From Rickettsiales bacterium (GTDB taxonomy: Bacteria > Pseudomonadota > Alphaproteobacteria > Rickettsiales > UBA1997), in the NCBI GenBank assembly GCA_947425005.1, contig CANDYP010000082.1, positions 1 through 6,378 on the forward strand: a stretch of DNA of 6,378 bases, in the 5' to 3' direction. This document shows, one piece after another, positions 1 through 6,094 of this stretch. The notes below the pieces were generated by a model. It did not search any database. It saw nothing but the letters and a program-made list of their open reading frames with translations, and was not told the origin of the DNA. Each line of letters opens with the position of its first letter. The stretch's first letter is position 1. The translations under genes and the position numbers were made by a program.

Positions 1-171
1 GCTAATACATCCCGGACAAGCTAAATCGCAGGCAGAAGTTGGATCGAATTCCACCACGTAAGGATTTTTTGAGCCACTAGCCCAATCAATATCCGCTACT
101 TTTTTTACCACCGAATCTTGGTACAATTTGGATACCAAATTCATTTTTGATGAAGGCTTATGCTGTTCCAT
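1..171 (-). CDS. Radical SAM protein, N-terminal 57 residues only (runs off left edge)
   Basis: Reading leftward from an ATG at 171, the frame stays open to the window edge and gives 57 residues. Near the end is the stretch VVEFDPTSACDLACPGCIS, which contains CX3CX2C with Cys48, Cys52 and Cys55. This is the canonical motif whose three cysteines hold the [4Fe-4S] cluster that splits S-adenosylmethionine in radical SAM enzymes. The phrase 'hEFDPTxxCDLxCPxC' just ahead of the cluster is typical of radical SAM proteins with an N-terminal catalytic barrel, some of which sit in polysaccharide and lipid loci. The start lies 6 nt after the stop of the upstream methyltransferase, so the two genes are probably cotranscribed and translationally coupled; no strong Shine-Dalgarno is visible. 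A second ATG at codon 10 is a possible alternative start. The substrate cannot be told because the rest of the protein, including any SPASM or auxiliary cluster domain, is missing. Confidence 0.85.
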   Translation of the reverse strand, partial: MEQHKPSSKMNLVSKLYQDSVVKKVADIDWASGSKNPYVVEFDPTSACDLACPGCIS

Positions 172-177
172 TATAAA

Positions 178-936
178 TTATATTTTCTTGAGAGGCTTTT
201 GAACCAAAAGGAAGGCCGACACTCCGAAGGGGACTATTTTTAATTTTCTCGCCAGAAAAACATCCGCAGCAAAAAGCTTTTCCAAAACGTAGTTCAAGGG
301 ACCGCAATTGACTGCTAGCTCATTTCGTTTTTTTAATGACAAAATTTTTGCCAATCTGCGGTAGCAAAATATCGGAAAAAAAAGCAGGAAATTGAAATAA
401 AATTTATCTTTGATTTCCAAGCCGGCACTCTCAATTTTTTGAGAGATTTCCTTTAGTAAATATCTTCTTTTGTGCATCGCCATTTCGTCAGTATAGCCCC
501 AAAGGCTCATAAAACATGGAACAGTAATGATGGCGTGCGATCCATCTTTTAAGATTCTGGTGATTTCCGAAATCGCTTTACTGTCGTCGTCAATATGCTC
601 AATCACATCAGATGCGATTACTAAATCATAAGACTCCGATGCTAGCCCGGACTCACATATGTCACCAACCATCACGTCACCCAAGCCTTTCATTTTGCAG
701 AAAAATTTTGAACTCTCACTTAAGTCGTAGCCTTGATATTTTTTGAATCCCATATCCTTCAACATCCTAAGATTTGATCCGGAACTAGTTCCAATATCGA
801 TAATTGAAGATTCTGAATTCAGGCCAATTTCTTTAATGACCGAACAAAATAACTGCCTTCTCACCTTGTACCACCAGTGACCTTCCTCCACCGCCGATTC
901 AAACTCATAACTATCAACTTGCATTGGTTTCGTCAT
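178..936 (-). CDS. Class I SAM-dependent methyltransferase (HWW..RR subfamily)
   Basis: A 252-residue soluble protein with a Rossmann-type methyltransferase domain. Residues 45-55 (IIDIGTSSGSN) form SAM-binding motif I. D71 in 'GYDLS' is at the position that usually contacts the SAM ribose. Residues 103-114 (YDLVIASDVIEH) form the post-II motif common to Methyltransf_11/23 proteins. The N-terminal 'HWWYKVRR' (20-27) and 'MHKRRY' (154-159) are hallmarks of a subfamily common in cell-envelope glycan clusters. A hydrophobic aromatic stretch at 179-191 followed by an Arg/Lys-rich segment may bring the enzyme to the membrane or to a lipid-linked substrate; that is inference. It begins 5 nt after the aminotransferase stop and ends 6 nt before the radical SAM gene. 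No clear Shine-Dalgarno precedes the ATG, and M5 is a less likely alternative start. The acceptor is unknown: a sugar hydroxyl, an amino group, or a polyprenol-linked intermediate are all possible. Confidence 0.88.
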   Translation of the reverse strand: MTKPMQVDSYEFESAVEEGHWWYKVRRQLFCSVIKEIGLNSESSIIDIGTSSGSNLRMLKDMGFKKYQGYDLSESSKFFCKMKGLGDVMVGDICESGLASESYDLVIASDVIEHIDDDSKAISEITRILKDGSHAIITVPCFMSLWGYTDEMAMHKRRYLLKEISQKIESAGLEIKDKFYFNFLLFFPIFCYRRLAKILSLKKRNELAVNCGPLNYVLEKLFAADVFLARKLKIVPFGVSAFLLVQKPLKKI

Positions 937-941
937 TTAAA

Positions 942-2096
942 TTAATTTTTTTCTTCAAGAAAAAATCGCAGAGATGCAATTATTTTTTGGTGCTGCTCAT
1001 TGCTTAAAGAGTGGAATAAAGGCAGCCTTAACAACCTTTCGGAATGTAAAGTCGTGAATTTATCAATCCCAAAAAATTCTCCGAATTGCTCTCCGATTTT
1101 TGTGGAGTGAAGCGGAATGTAGTGGAAAACCGCCGTGATTTTTTGCTCCATCAAAAAAGCGATCAGCCGATCTCTTTGTTCTGCATTTTCTGTTTTAATC
1201 CAAAACATGTGAGCGTTGTGGTCATTGCCCTCCGGAATATTTTGAATCTCCAAAACTCCACTTTTCTCAAGCTCTGCCAACTCACTCTTGTACAGATTCC
1301 AAAGCTTCAATCTTTTAGTTTTTACCGCCGCACTTCTTTGTAATTGGTACAGCAAAAAAGCTGCACTGATTTCATTCATCATGTAGTGCCCACCAATCCC
1401 AACCCAGGAGTATTTATCAACCAAGCCTAGCATAAATTTAGATCTATTCGTCCCCTTTTCTCGGATCATTTGCGCATCTTCGATGAATTCCGAATTGTTG
1501 ATTATCAGACAACCGCCTTCGCCGGCAGATGTGATATTTTTAGTTTCATGAAATGACATCGTAGCCAAATCACCGAACCCACCGAGAGGCTTATTGTCAA
1601 ATTTTGCATCGATGGATTGTGCGGCATCTTCAACTAAGAAAATTTTGTGACGGTCGCAAATTTGACGCAACACATTCAGGTCAGAACTAATTCCACCATA
1701 ATTTACCGCGATGACTGCTGCGGTGTTTGAAGTAATTGCAGCCTCGGCCAAAGACTCATCCAAATTCATCGTATCCGGCTTCACATCGACAAATTTGATG
1801 TGGAATCCAAACTTGGCAAAACTATTAGCGGTCGAAACGAAGGTAAAACTCGGCATGATCACTTCCGGATTCGGAGAATTGCAGCGCGATTTTAGCATCA
1901 GAGCACACATCTCAAGCGCTGATGTACAAGAGTTGGTAAGCAAGACTTTTGTAAAGCTGTACCTATCTTCCAAAATTTTTTCGCAAGATTTGGTAAATTC
2001 ACCATTTCCGGAAATGTGAGAAAAATTATTCTCAAATTTTTCCGCCAGGTAGGATAGCTCCTCTCCCAAAAATAAAGGCGTATTGAATGGTATCAT
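942..2096 (-). CDS. wecE: dTDP-4-keto-6-deoxyhexose aminotransferase, WecE/RffA type
   Basis: A full-length (384 aa) PLP-dependent enzyme of the DegT/DnrJ/EryC1/StrS family. It is expected to transfer an amino group, normally from glutamate, to dTDP-4-keto-6-deoxy-D-glucose, giving dTDP-4-amino-4,6-dideoxy-D-galactose (dTDP-Fuc4N) in the cytoplasm. The PLP-binding lysine is K186 in 'SFHETKN'. D157 and Q160 lie in 'VEDAAQ', the segment that contacts the pyridine ring. 'GEGG' (192-195), 'IREKGTNRS', 'VDKYSW', 'NAHMF', 'AVFHYIPLH' and 'SERLLRLPLF' match E. coli WecE closely as I remember it, as does the start 'MIPFN'. That places it in the WecE branch rather than among generic sugar aminotransferases. 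Differences include a few extra residues near 69-77 and 'IGGHYMMNEISAA' where E. coli has 'IGSSYLMSDLQAA'. It follows a 70-nt spacer, has no obvious Shine-Dalgarno, and is tightly linked to the downstream methyltransferase. The genes that make its substrate are not in this window. Confidence 0.93.
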   Translation of the reverse strand: MIPFNTPLFLGEELSYLAEKFENNFSHISGNGEFTKSCEKILEDRYSFTKVLLTNSCTSALEMCALMLKSRCNSPNPEVIMPSFTFVSTANSFAKFGFHIKFVDVKPDTMNLDESLAEAAITSNTAAVIAVNYGGISSDLNVLRQICDRHKIFLVEDAAQSIDAKFDNKPLGGFGDLATMSFHETKNITSAGEGGCLIINNSEFIEDAQMIREKGTNRSKFMLGLVDKYSWVGIGGHYMMNEISAAFLLYQLQRSAAVKTKRLKLWNLYKSELAELEKSGVLEIQNIPEGNDHNAHMFWIKTENAEQRDRLIAFLMEQKITAVFHYIPLHSTKIGEQFGEFFGIDKFTTLHSERLLRLPLFHSLSNEQHQKIIASLRFFLEEKN

Positions 2097-2166
2097 TTTT
2101 AATTTTGGTCGATTGAAAAAACGGCTACGAATGCATCCATTGCCCCCAGCATCGCTGAGACTTCAA
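2097..2166 (-). other. 70-nt spacer before wecE with hairpin, T6 run and possible 17-codon mini-ORF
   Basis: This is the longest gap in the operon. On the coding strand it holds a small inverted repeat (2144-2160; TCTCAGC, GAT loop, GCTGGGG; 7 pairs including two G-U wobbles). About 20 nt further on is a run of six T (2116-2121). The spacing is too long for a classic intrinsic terminator, though a weaker GGC/GCC pairing lies nearer the T run. An ATG at 2152 opens a 17-codon frame (MLGAMDAFVAVFSIDQN) whose TAA ends 2 nt before the wecE ATG. This frame is open back to 2209, inside the end of the upstream transferase gene. It may be a leader peptide that couples translation into wecE, a remnant of a lost gene end, or chance. 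I do not recognise the peptide. Confidence 0.35.
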
Positions 2167-3750
2167 TCACCGACACCAGCTCAGTGAATAATTTTCGGTC
2201 TTTAGATATTCACGGTTGCACTTCGATGATACTGCGCTTGGGATGGGTCGTATGTAGCAATAATATTGGTCTCCATCACCTCTAATCACATGCAGCGGTA
2301 AAAGAATTGGATTAATAAAATAGCTCACAAACATCACCGGGCGATCGAAAGAGTTACTTAGAATTTCTTCGCATTTCTTAAAGTTGAGACTGCCGGGCAA
2401 TAAATATTCCAACTCAAAATTACTGCCGCAAGAAATCATGATCACGCCTTGTTGTTGAAGGTTTTTGATAGCCTCAACAACGACAATCTGCTCCTGCAAT
2501 CTTTTGTCGCCGCCCTTAAATCCACCCGAAAATAAATATTTTATTTCGCGATCACGCGAGGCGAACAGCATAAAAATAAACAAAGCGATAGCTGCAATTT
2601 GGAAACGTGATAATGTTTTGTAATCAATGCTGGCAAGCAACAAGGACAGGCCCACGAGATAACAAACTAAAGCGATTACAAGATAACGATCACAGCCAGC
2701 GGAAAAATGCACCCACCAATAAACGTGAATAAAGCAGCCTAGGATCAGAGCAATACCCGCCCAAACGCAATGCTGAATCGCATCGTTTCTTCTTCGCAGC
2801 GCGAAATATGTAACGCAAACTGTGGCCGGCACGACTACTAAATAAACGCCGCCAAGAAGTCTTTTTAGGACGATTACGCGCGCGTAAAAATCAGCAAAAA
2901 CAGCCACGCCATTATTTTGATACGACGCAATAACGACAGCGTAATGCTTGTAGAATTTGGCCGCTTCAACTTGCAACTCCAAATATTTATCCCATCCCAA
3001 AAAAATAAATTTGACCAACTCAAATAGCGCAAATGGCGCTGCTACACAAAATCCCACCACAATAATTAATTGGATTTTTTTGGGATTTTTTTCTGTAAAA
3101 ATCTTCGCAGAGTAAGAAATCAGAATCGCCGCAACTGCTATGGCTGCAAGAATTTTGGACATTATTGCCAAACCTAAAAACAGCCCACCTAACAACATTT
3201 TTCTGACGGAAGCTCGGGGGGCAAAAAGCAAAAATGTCCCAACTATTAAGCAAAGCGCCGCCGGAATTTCCCCCATCAGAGACTGCCACATGACCAAACC
3301 GTTGGGGTTTTCATTGCCGTAGCTGCCGGTCGAAAAAAGTAAGGCGAGCGACAGTGCCAAAAAACCAAATGGCCATTTTTTTTCTTTACCCAAAAAATCG
3401 TCAGCCAGAAAAAAAATCCCGATCAGCAAACTCCAAATCAAAGCAATGTTGGCGATGCCTGGAACCCAATATTGATTCCCGAACAAAAACATCATCAAGG
3501 CCGCCGGCAATATTATTACCGGACCCGAGGAAATGCCGTAATGGAAAGCGTAATTTTTATCAAAAAAAACCGCCTTGTAACCGACGCCGTCAGCTAAATT
3601 TTTGGCAACATTAGCGAAGAAAGAATCATCAAACCACATCGAGTAATGCAGGACGTGATATATTTGCAGAAACAGGAGGGATACCGCCAAAACAATCAGG
3701 GCTGACTTGTAGAAGGGGTGCGAGTTGCTAGAGTTTACCTTCCGATACAT
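2167..3750 (-). CDS. GT-C fold (family 39-like) membrane glycosyltransferase, paralog A
   Basis: A 527-residue integral membrane protein with about 11-12 hydrophobic segments (for example 16-36, 98-116, 160-177, 185-215, 228-251, 300-318, 329-346, 356-375, 384-397). Just after the first segment is 'WFDDSFFANVAKNLADG' (39-55). Its paired acidic residues D41/D42 occupy the place of the catalytic acid in the first extracytoplasmic loop of ArnT/PMT-like GT-C enzymes. 'GISSGP..ILPAA' (72-84), 'MGEIPA' (159-164), 'GLAIMSK' (193-199) and 'DRYLVIAL' (354-361) are further family-39-like blocks. Such enzymes usually take a sugar from polyprenyl phosphate and add it to a glycan, lipid or protein on the outer side of the inner membrane. 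A C-terminal extracytoplasmic domain (about 398-527) carries Cys441, Cys460, Cys511 and Cys526, all conserved in the neighbouring paralog. The ATG is 18 nt after the paralog's stop and is preceded by a weak GAAG. Donor and acceptor are unknown. ArnT-like, O-antigen-modifying and protein O-glycosylating roles are all open. Confidence 0.85.
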   Translation of the reverse strand: MYRKVNSSNSHPFYKSALIVLAVSLLFLQIYHVLHYSMWFDDSFFANVAKNLADGVGYKAVFFDKNYAFHYGISSGPVIILPAALMMFLFGNQYWVPGIANIALIWSLLIGIFFLADDFLGKEKKWPFGFLALSLALLFSTGSYGNENPNGLVMWQSLMGEIPAALCLIVGTFLLFAPRASVRKMLLGGLFLGLAIMSKILAAIAVAAILISYSAKIFTEKNPKKIQLIIVVGFCVAAPFALFELVKFIFLGWDKYLELQVEAAKFYKHYAVVIASYQNNGVAVFADFYARVIVLKRLLGGVYLVVVPATVCVTYFALRRRNDAIQHCVWAGIALILGCFIHVYWWVHFSAGCDRYLVIALVCYLVGLSLLLASIDYKTLSRFQIAAIALFIFMLFASRDREIKYLFSGGFKGGDKRLQEQIVVVEAIKNLQQQGVIMISCGSNFELEYLLPGSLNFKKCEEILSNSFDRPVMFVSYFINPILLPLHVIRGDGDQYYCYIRPIPSAVSSKCNREYLKTENYSLSWCR

Positions 3751-3768
3751 CTTCGATTTTAATTATTT

Positions 3769-5334
3769 TTACTTGCACCAGTTTAACGAAAAATTTTCAG
3801 TCTTTAAATATTCTTGATCACATTTTGACAGAATCGCATCGGGTATTGATGGGCCAATATTACCAAAATACTGATCGTGATCTATCGATAGAATTGTTTT
3901 TGGCCCCAGAAAGAAGCTAACCAGCATCACGGGGCGATCAAAAGATTTACTTAAAATTTCTTCGCATTTCTTAAAGTTACGACTGTCTGGCAACAAATAT
4001 TCCATCTCAAAATTATTGCCGCAGGAGACCGTAATAACGCCTTGCTCTTTGAGGTTTCTGATCGCATCGGCCACCACCATTTCTTCCGCTATTTTATCAC
4101 TTCCGCCCCCGCGAGCAGAAAAAAAATAATTCAATTCCTTATCCTTCGGCACAAATAACAAAAAGATCGTGAGGCAGATAATAGAGATTTGGAAACGCGA
4201 TTGTATTTTGTAGTCAATGCTGCTCATCAACAGAGATAGGCCCACGGAGTAGCAGATGAGGGCTATCACTAGATAGCGATCCATACCGAAAGAAAAGAGT
4301 GTCCACCAGGTGATGTGGGCAATGCAACATAAAATCAGAGTGATGCCTGCCGGGATGCAATGCGAGTTATTGTTATTCCTTCCTACAAATGCAGCATATG
4401 CGACATAAATCGTAGCTGGTATTAACATCAAATAAGTAGTTCCCAGAACCCCTCTTAAGACGGAAAGATTCCACTTAATATCCGAATAAATGGTTATTCC
4501 ATTGTCTTGTCGCGACGTAATCACAGCTCCATAATGCCTGTAATGTTCTGCGGTTTTAATGTTCAGATCCAGATATTGAGACCATCCCAAAGAAATAAAT
4601 TTTACCAATTCAAACAAAAAAAATGGCAAAGCTGCGCAAAAGCCAGCTGCGATAATTAGTAGAATCTTTTTTGGGATTTTTTCTTTCAAGATTCTCAAAG
4701 AAAAAGAAATGAGAATCACCAGCGTCGCTATGGCTGCAAGGACTTTGGACATTATCGCCAATCCAAGAAATAATCCCCCCAACAACATTTTTTTAGCAGA
4801 AAATTGTCGCGTAAAAAGCAGCAGCGTTCCGACAATTACACAAAGCGCCGCCGGAATTTCTCCCATTAGCGAATGCCACAAAATTAAATTATCTGAATTT
4901 TCATTTCCGTAACTACCGATCGAAAAAAGTAAACTTAGCGACAGCGCCAAAAGGCAAAATGGCCATTTCTTTTTACCCACAAAATCTTCGATCAAGATAA
5001 AAATTCCAATCAGCAAGCACCAAATCAACGCGATATTAGCGGCGCCCGGGACCCAATACTGGTTGCCGAAAAAAAACATTAATGCAGCCGCCGGCAGTAT
5101 TACCGTCGGACCCGTAGAAATACCGTGATTAAAGGCATAATCCTTGTCGAAAAAAACCGCTTTATAACCATCGCCATTTGCTAAATTTTTAGCAACGCTG
5201 GCAAAAAAAGCATCGTCACGCCAAATCGGCAAATGCAGGATGTGATCTATTTGTGCGTAGATCAGGAAGGCTGCCAACCCAAGCATCAGTAGCTTGTAAA
5301 AGAAATAAGAATCATTGGCGAAGTAATTTTTCAC
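3769..5334 (-). CDS. GT-C fold (family 39-like) membrane glycosyltransferase, paralog B
   Basis: Paralog of the adjacent transferase. The two align end to end with only small gaps, near 80% identity by eye around the first extracytoplasmic loop and less in the middle. With the GTG start chosen here it has 521 residues. It keeps the paired acids D40/D41 ('WRDDAFFASVAKNLANG'), 'GISTGP', 'MGEIPA' (E159), 'GLAIMSK' (K197) and 'DRYLVIALICY', and ends in the same C-terminal domain with Cys438, Cys457, Cys505 and Cys520. The frame is open further upstream to a TTG at 5385. That start would overlap the methyltransferase gene by 32 nt and add 17 basic residues with no match in paralog A. The GTG at 5334 gives 'VKNYFANDSYFFYK', which lines up with 'MYRKVNSSNSHPFYK' of A, so I prefer it. 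The GTG lies 19 nt after the methyltransferase stop, and no good Shine-Dalgarno is seen for either start. Likely role: sugar transfer from a polyprenyl-phosphate donor, with donor or acceptor differing from A. Confidence 0.82.
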   Translation of the reverse strand: MKNYFANDSYFFYKLLMLGLAAFLIYAQIDHILHLPIWRDDAFFASVAKNLANGDGYKAVFFDKDYAFNHGISTGPTVILPAAALMFFFGNQYWVPGAANIALIWCLLIGIFILIEDFVGKKKWPFCLLALSLSLLFSIGSYGNENSDNLILWHSLMGEIPAALCVIVGTLLLFTRQFSAKKMLLGGLFLGLAIMSKVLAAIATLVILISFSLRILKEKIPKKILLIIAAGFCAALPFFLFELVKFISLGWSQYLDLNIKTAEHYRHYGAVITSRQDNGITIYSDIKWNLSVLRGVLGTTYLMLIPATIYVAYAAFVGRNNNNSHCIPAGITLILCCIAHITWWTLFSFGMDRYLVIALICYSVGLSLLMSSIDYKIQSRFQISIICLTIFLLFVPKDKELNYFFSARGGGSDKIAEEMVVADAIRNLKEQGVITVSCGNNFEMEYLLPDSRNFKKCEEILSKSFDRPVMLVSFFLGPKTILSIDHDQYFGNIGPSIPDAILSKCDQEYLKTENFSLNWCK

Positions 5335-5353
5335 AGTAGGGATAGGTCGGCTC

Positions 5354-6067
5354 TTAAGAGTTAGTCTTTTTGATCTCCACCGCAAACATGTACTGACCGC
5401 ATGATAGCTGCCTTACCAAAGGTACCGCCTCGACATATTTCTCAAAAAATTTAAAAAATTTTGCGACAAAATCAGGGCAAAACATTGGTACCAATCCCAC
5501 ATATTCATAAAAAACTACCTCACCATTATATTTCTTAAAAATACGGTTCAGCTTGGCTGGAGCGAACGACTGCTCTTGATGCTCGATGTGATAACGCGAA
5601 GTTTTTTCAATAATTTTGACAATTGGATTATAGCCATTGGGCTCCATTATCAGAATTTTTTTTGCTAGTTTGCAGGCAATTTCCATGCCTCTTTCCAGAT
5701 CTGGCAAATGATGCAAAACACCGCGAAGAATTGCGATGTCATAAGGAGGTTGAGACAGATCCAACTTATAAAGATCCGCGCATTCAAAGCGCAAATTAGC
5801 AACATCGTGATATTTTTTTGCTGCTTGCTTGACCGCTTCTTCGACCGGGTCAATGCCAACAACTAGAGCCGCTCCGTTTTGCGAAATCTCGTAACTATAA
5901 GATCCATCACCGCATCCGATATCGAGAATTTTTTTACCCACAAAGGAATCCATTCCCAAAATGGATTTGCTAATTCTGGCATTAGCTACCGTACAAGAAA
6001 GGTTACCGGCCGTATAAGCGTAACCACCGTACTTTATCACATCCTTTGCAAAAGTTGTCTCACTCAT
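5354..6067 (-). CDS. Class I SAM-dependent methyltransferase
   Basis: A complete 237-residue soluble methyltransferase. SAM-binding motif I is 'ILDIGCGDGS' (47-56). The acidic residue at the end of strand 2 is D73 in 'VGIDP', 'ECADL' (95-99) covers the adenine-binding motif, and 'YDIAILRGVLHHLPD' (109-123) is the Methyltransf_11/25-type post-II motif. After this comes 'EPNGYNP', then 'RYHIEHQEQSF', a His/Glu-rich stretch that may shape the acceptor site (inference). The C-terminal third is rich in Phe and Val, 'FVAKFFKFFEKYVEAVPLV', which may form a hydrophobic substrate pocket or membrane contact. It differs clearly from the methyltransferase at 178-936, lacking the HWW..RR signature. The ATG is supported by an AGGAAAGA ribosome binding site. 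The gene sits 27 nt after the preceding methyltransferase and 19 nt before the first transferase. The acceptor is not identifiable; a sugar or glycan precursor is suggested only by context. Confidence 0.87.
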   Translation of the reverse strand: MSETTFAKDVIKYGGYAYTAGNLSCTVANARISKSILGMDSFVGKKILDIGCGDGSYSYEISQNGAALVVGIDPVEEAVKQAAKKYHDVANLRFECADLYKLDLSQPPYDIAILRGVLHHLPDLERGMEIACKLAKKILIMEPNGYNPIVKIIEKTSRYHIEHQEQSFAPAKLNRIFKKYNGEVVFYEYVGLVPMFCPDFVAKFFKFFEKYVEAVPLVRQLSCGQYMFAVEIKKTNS

Positions 6068-6070
6068 GAT

Positions 6071-6078
6071 TCTTTCCT
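6071..6078 (-). promoter_or_regulatory. Shine-Dalgarno site AGGAAAGA for the methyltransferase at 5354-6067
   Basis: On the coding strand AGGAAAGA ends 3 nt before the ATG at 6067, putting the AGGA core 7 nt from the start, a normal distance. It is the only strong ribosome binding site in the window. The other genes, with gaps of 5-19 nt and weak or absent sites, probably rely on translational coupling. The site fixes this start. Confidence 0.7.
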
Positions 6079-6094
6079 AAATTAGTTTATCATT

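Larger units (their letters stand above)
2167..5334 (-). repeat. Tandem gene duplication: two diverged GT-C units in direct orientation
   Basis: The units at 2167-3750 and 3769-5334 are homologous along their whole length and lie head to tail with 18 nt between them. At DNA level, patches are still nearly identical. Examples are the shared ATTTCTTCGCATTTCTTAAA near 2363 and 3957, and CAAAGCGCCGCCGGAATTTC near 3250 and 4842 (both as read on the plus strand). Elsewhere the DNA has diverged strongly, and neither copy carries a frameshift or internal stop. This looks like an old duplication with both copies kept under selection, not a recent or decaying repeat. Confidence 0.85.

Noticed and set aside
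1086..1343. Plus-strand open frame inside wecE, and another at 1711-2019
   Set aside because: Both lie wholly opposite strongly conserved WecE coding sequence, and the peptides show no recognisable motif.
2116..2160. Intrinsic terminator between paralog A and wecE
   Set aside because: The best hairpin is about 20 nt from the T run, and the hairpin nearer the T run has only about three GC pairs, so a working terminator is not supported.
3020..3289. Second minus-strand frame inside paralog A
   Set aside because: It overlaps conserved membrane segments of the transferase in another frame; its composition is out-of-frame-like and it has no match in paralog B.
3140..3322. Plus-strand open frame antisense to paralog A, with a similar one at 4709-4912 antisense to paralog B
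   Set aside because: The two antisense products resemble each other only because the sense genes are homologous here. They sit in the same position of each copy, have no ribosome binding site, and the sense frame has clear family motifs.
3769..5334. One of the two GT-C copies being a pseudogene
   Set aside because: Both frames are intact over more than 520 codons and keep the acidic pair, the GEIPA and MSK motifs and all four C-terminal cysteines.
5665..5862. Second minus-strand frame inside the methyltransferase at 5354-6067
   Set aside because: It covers the SAM-binding core of the real gene in a shifted frame and has no initiation signal.
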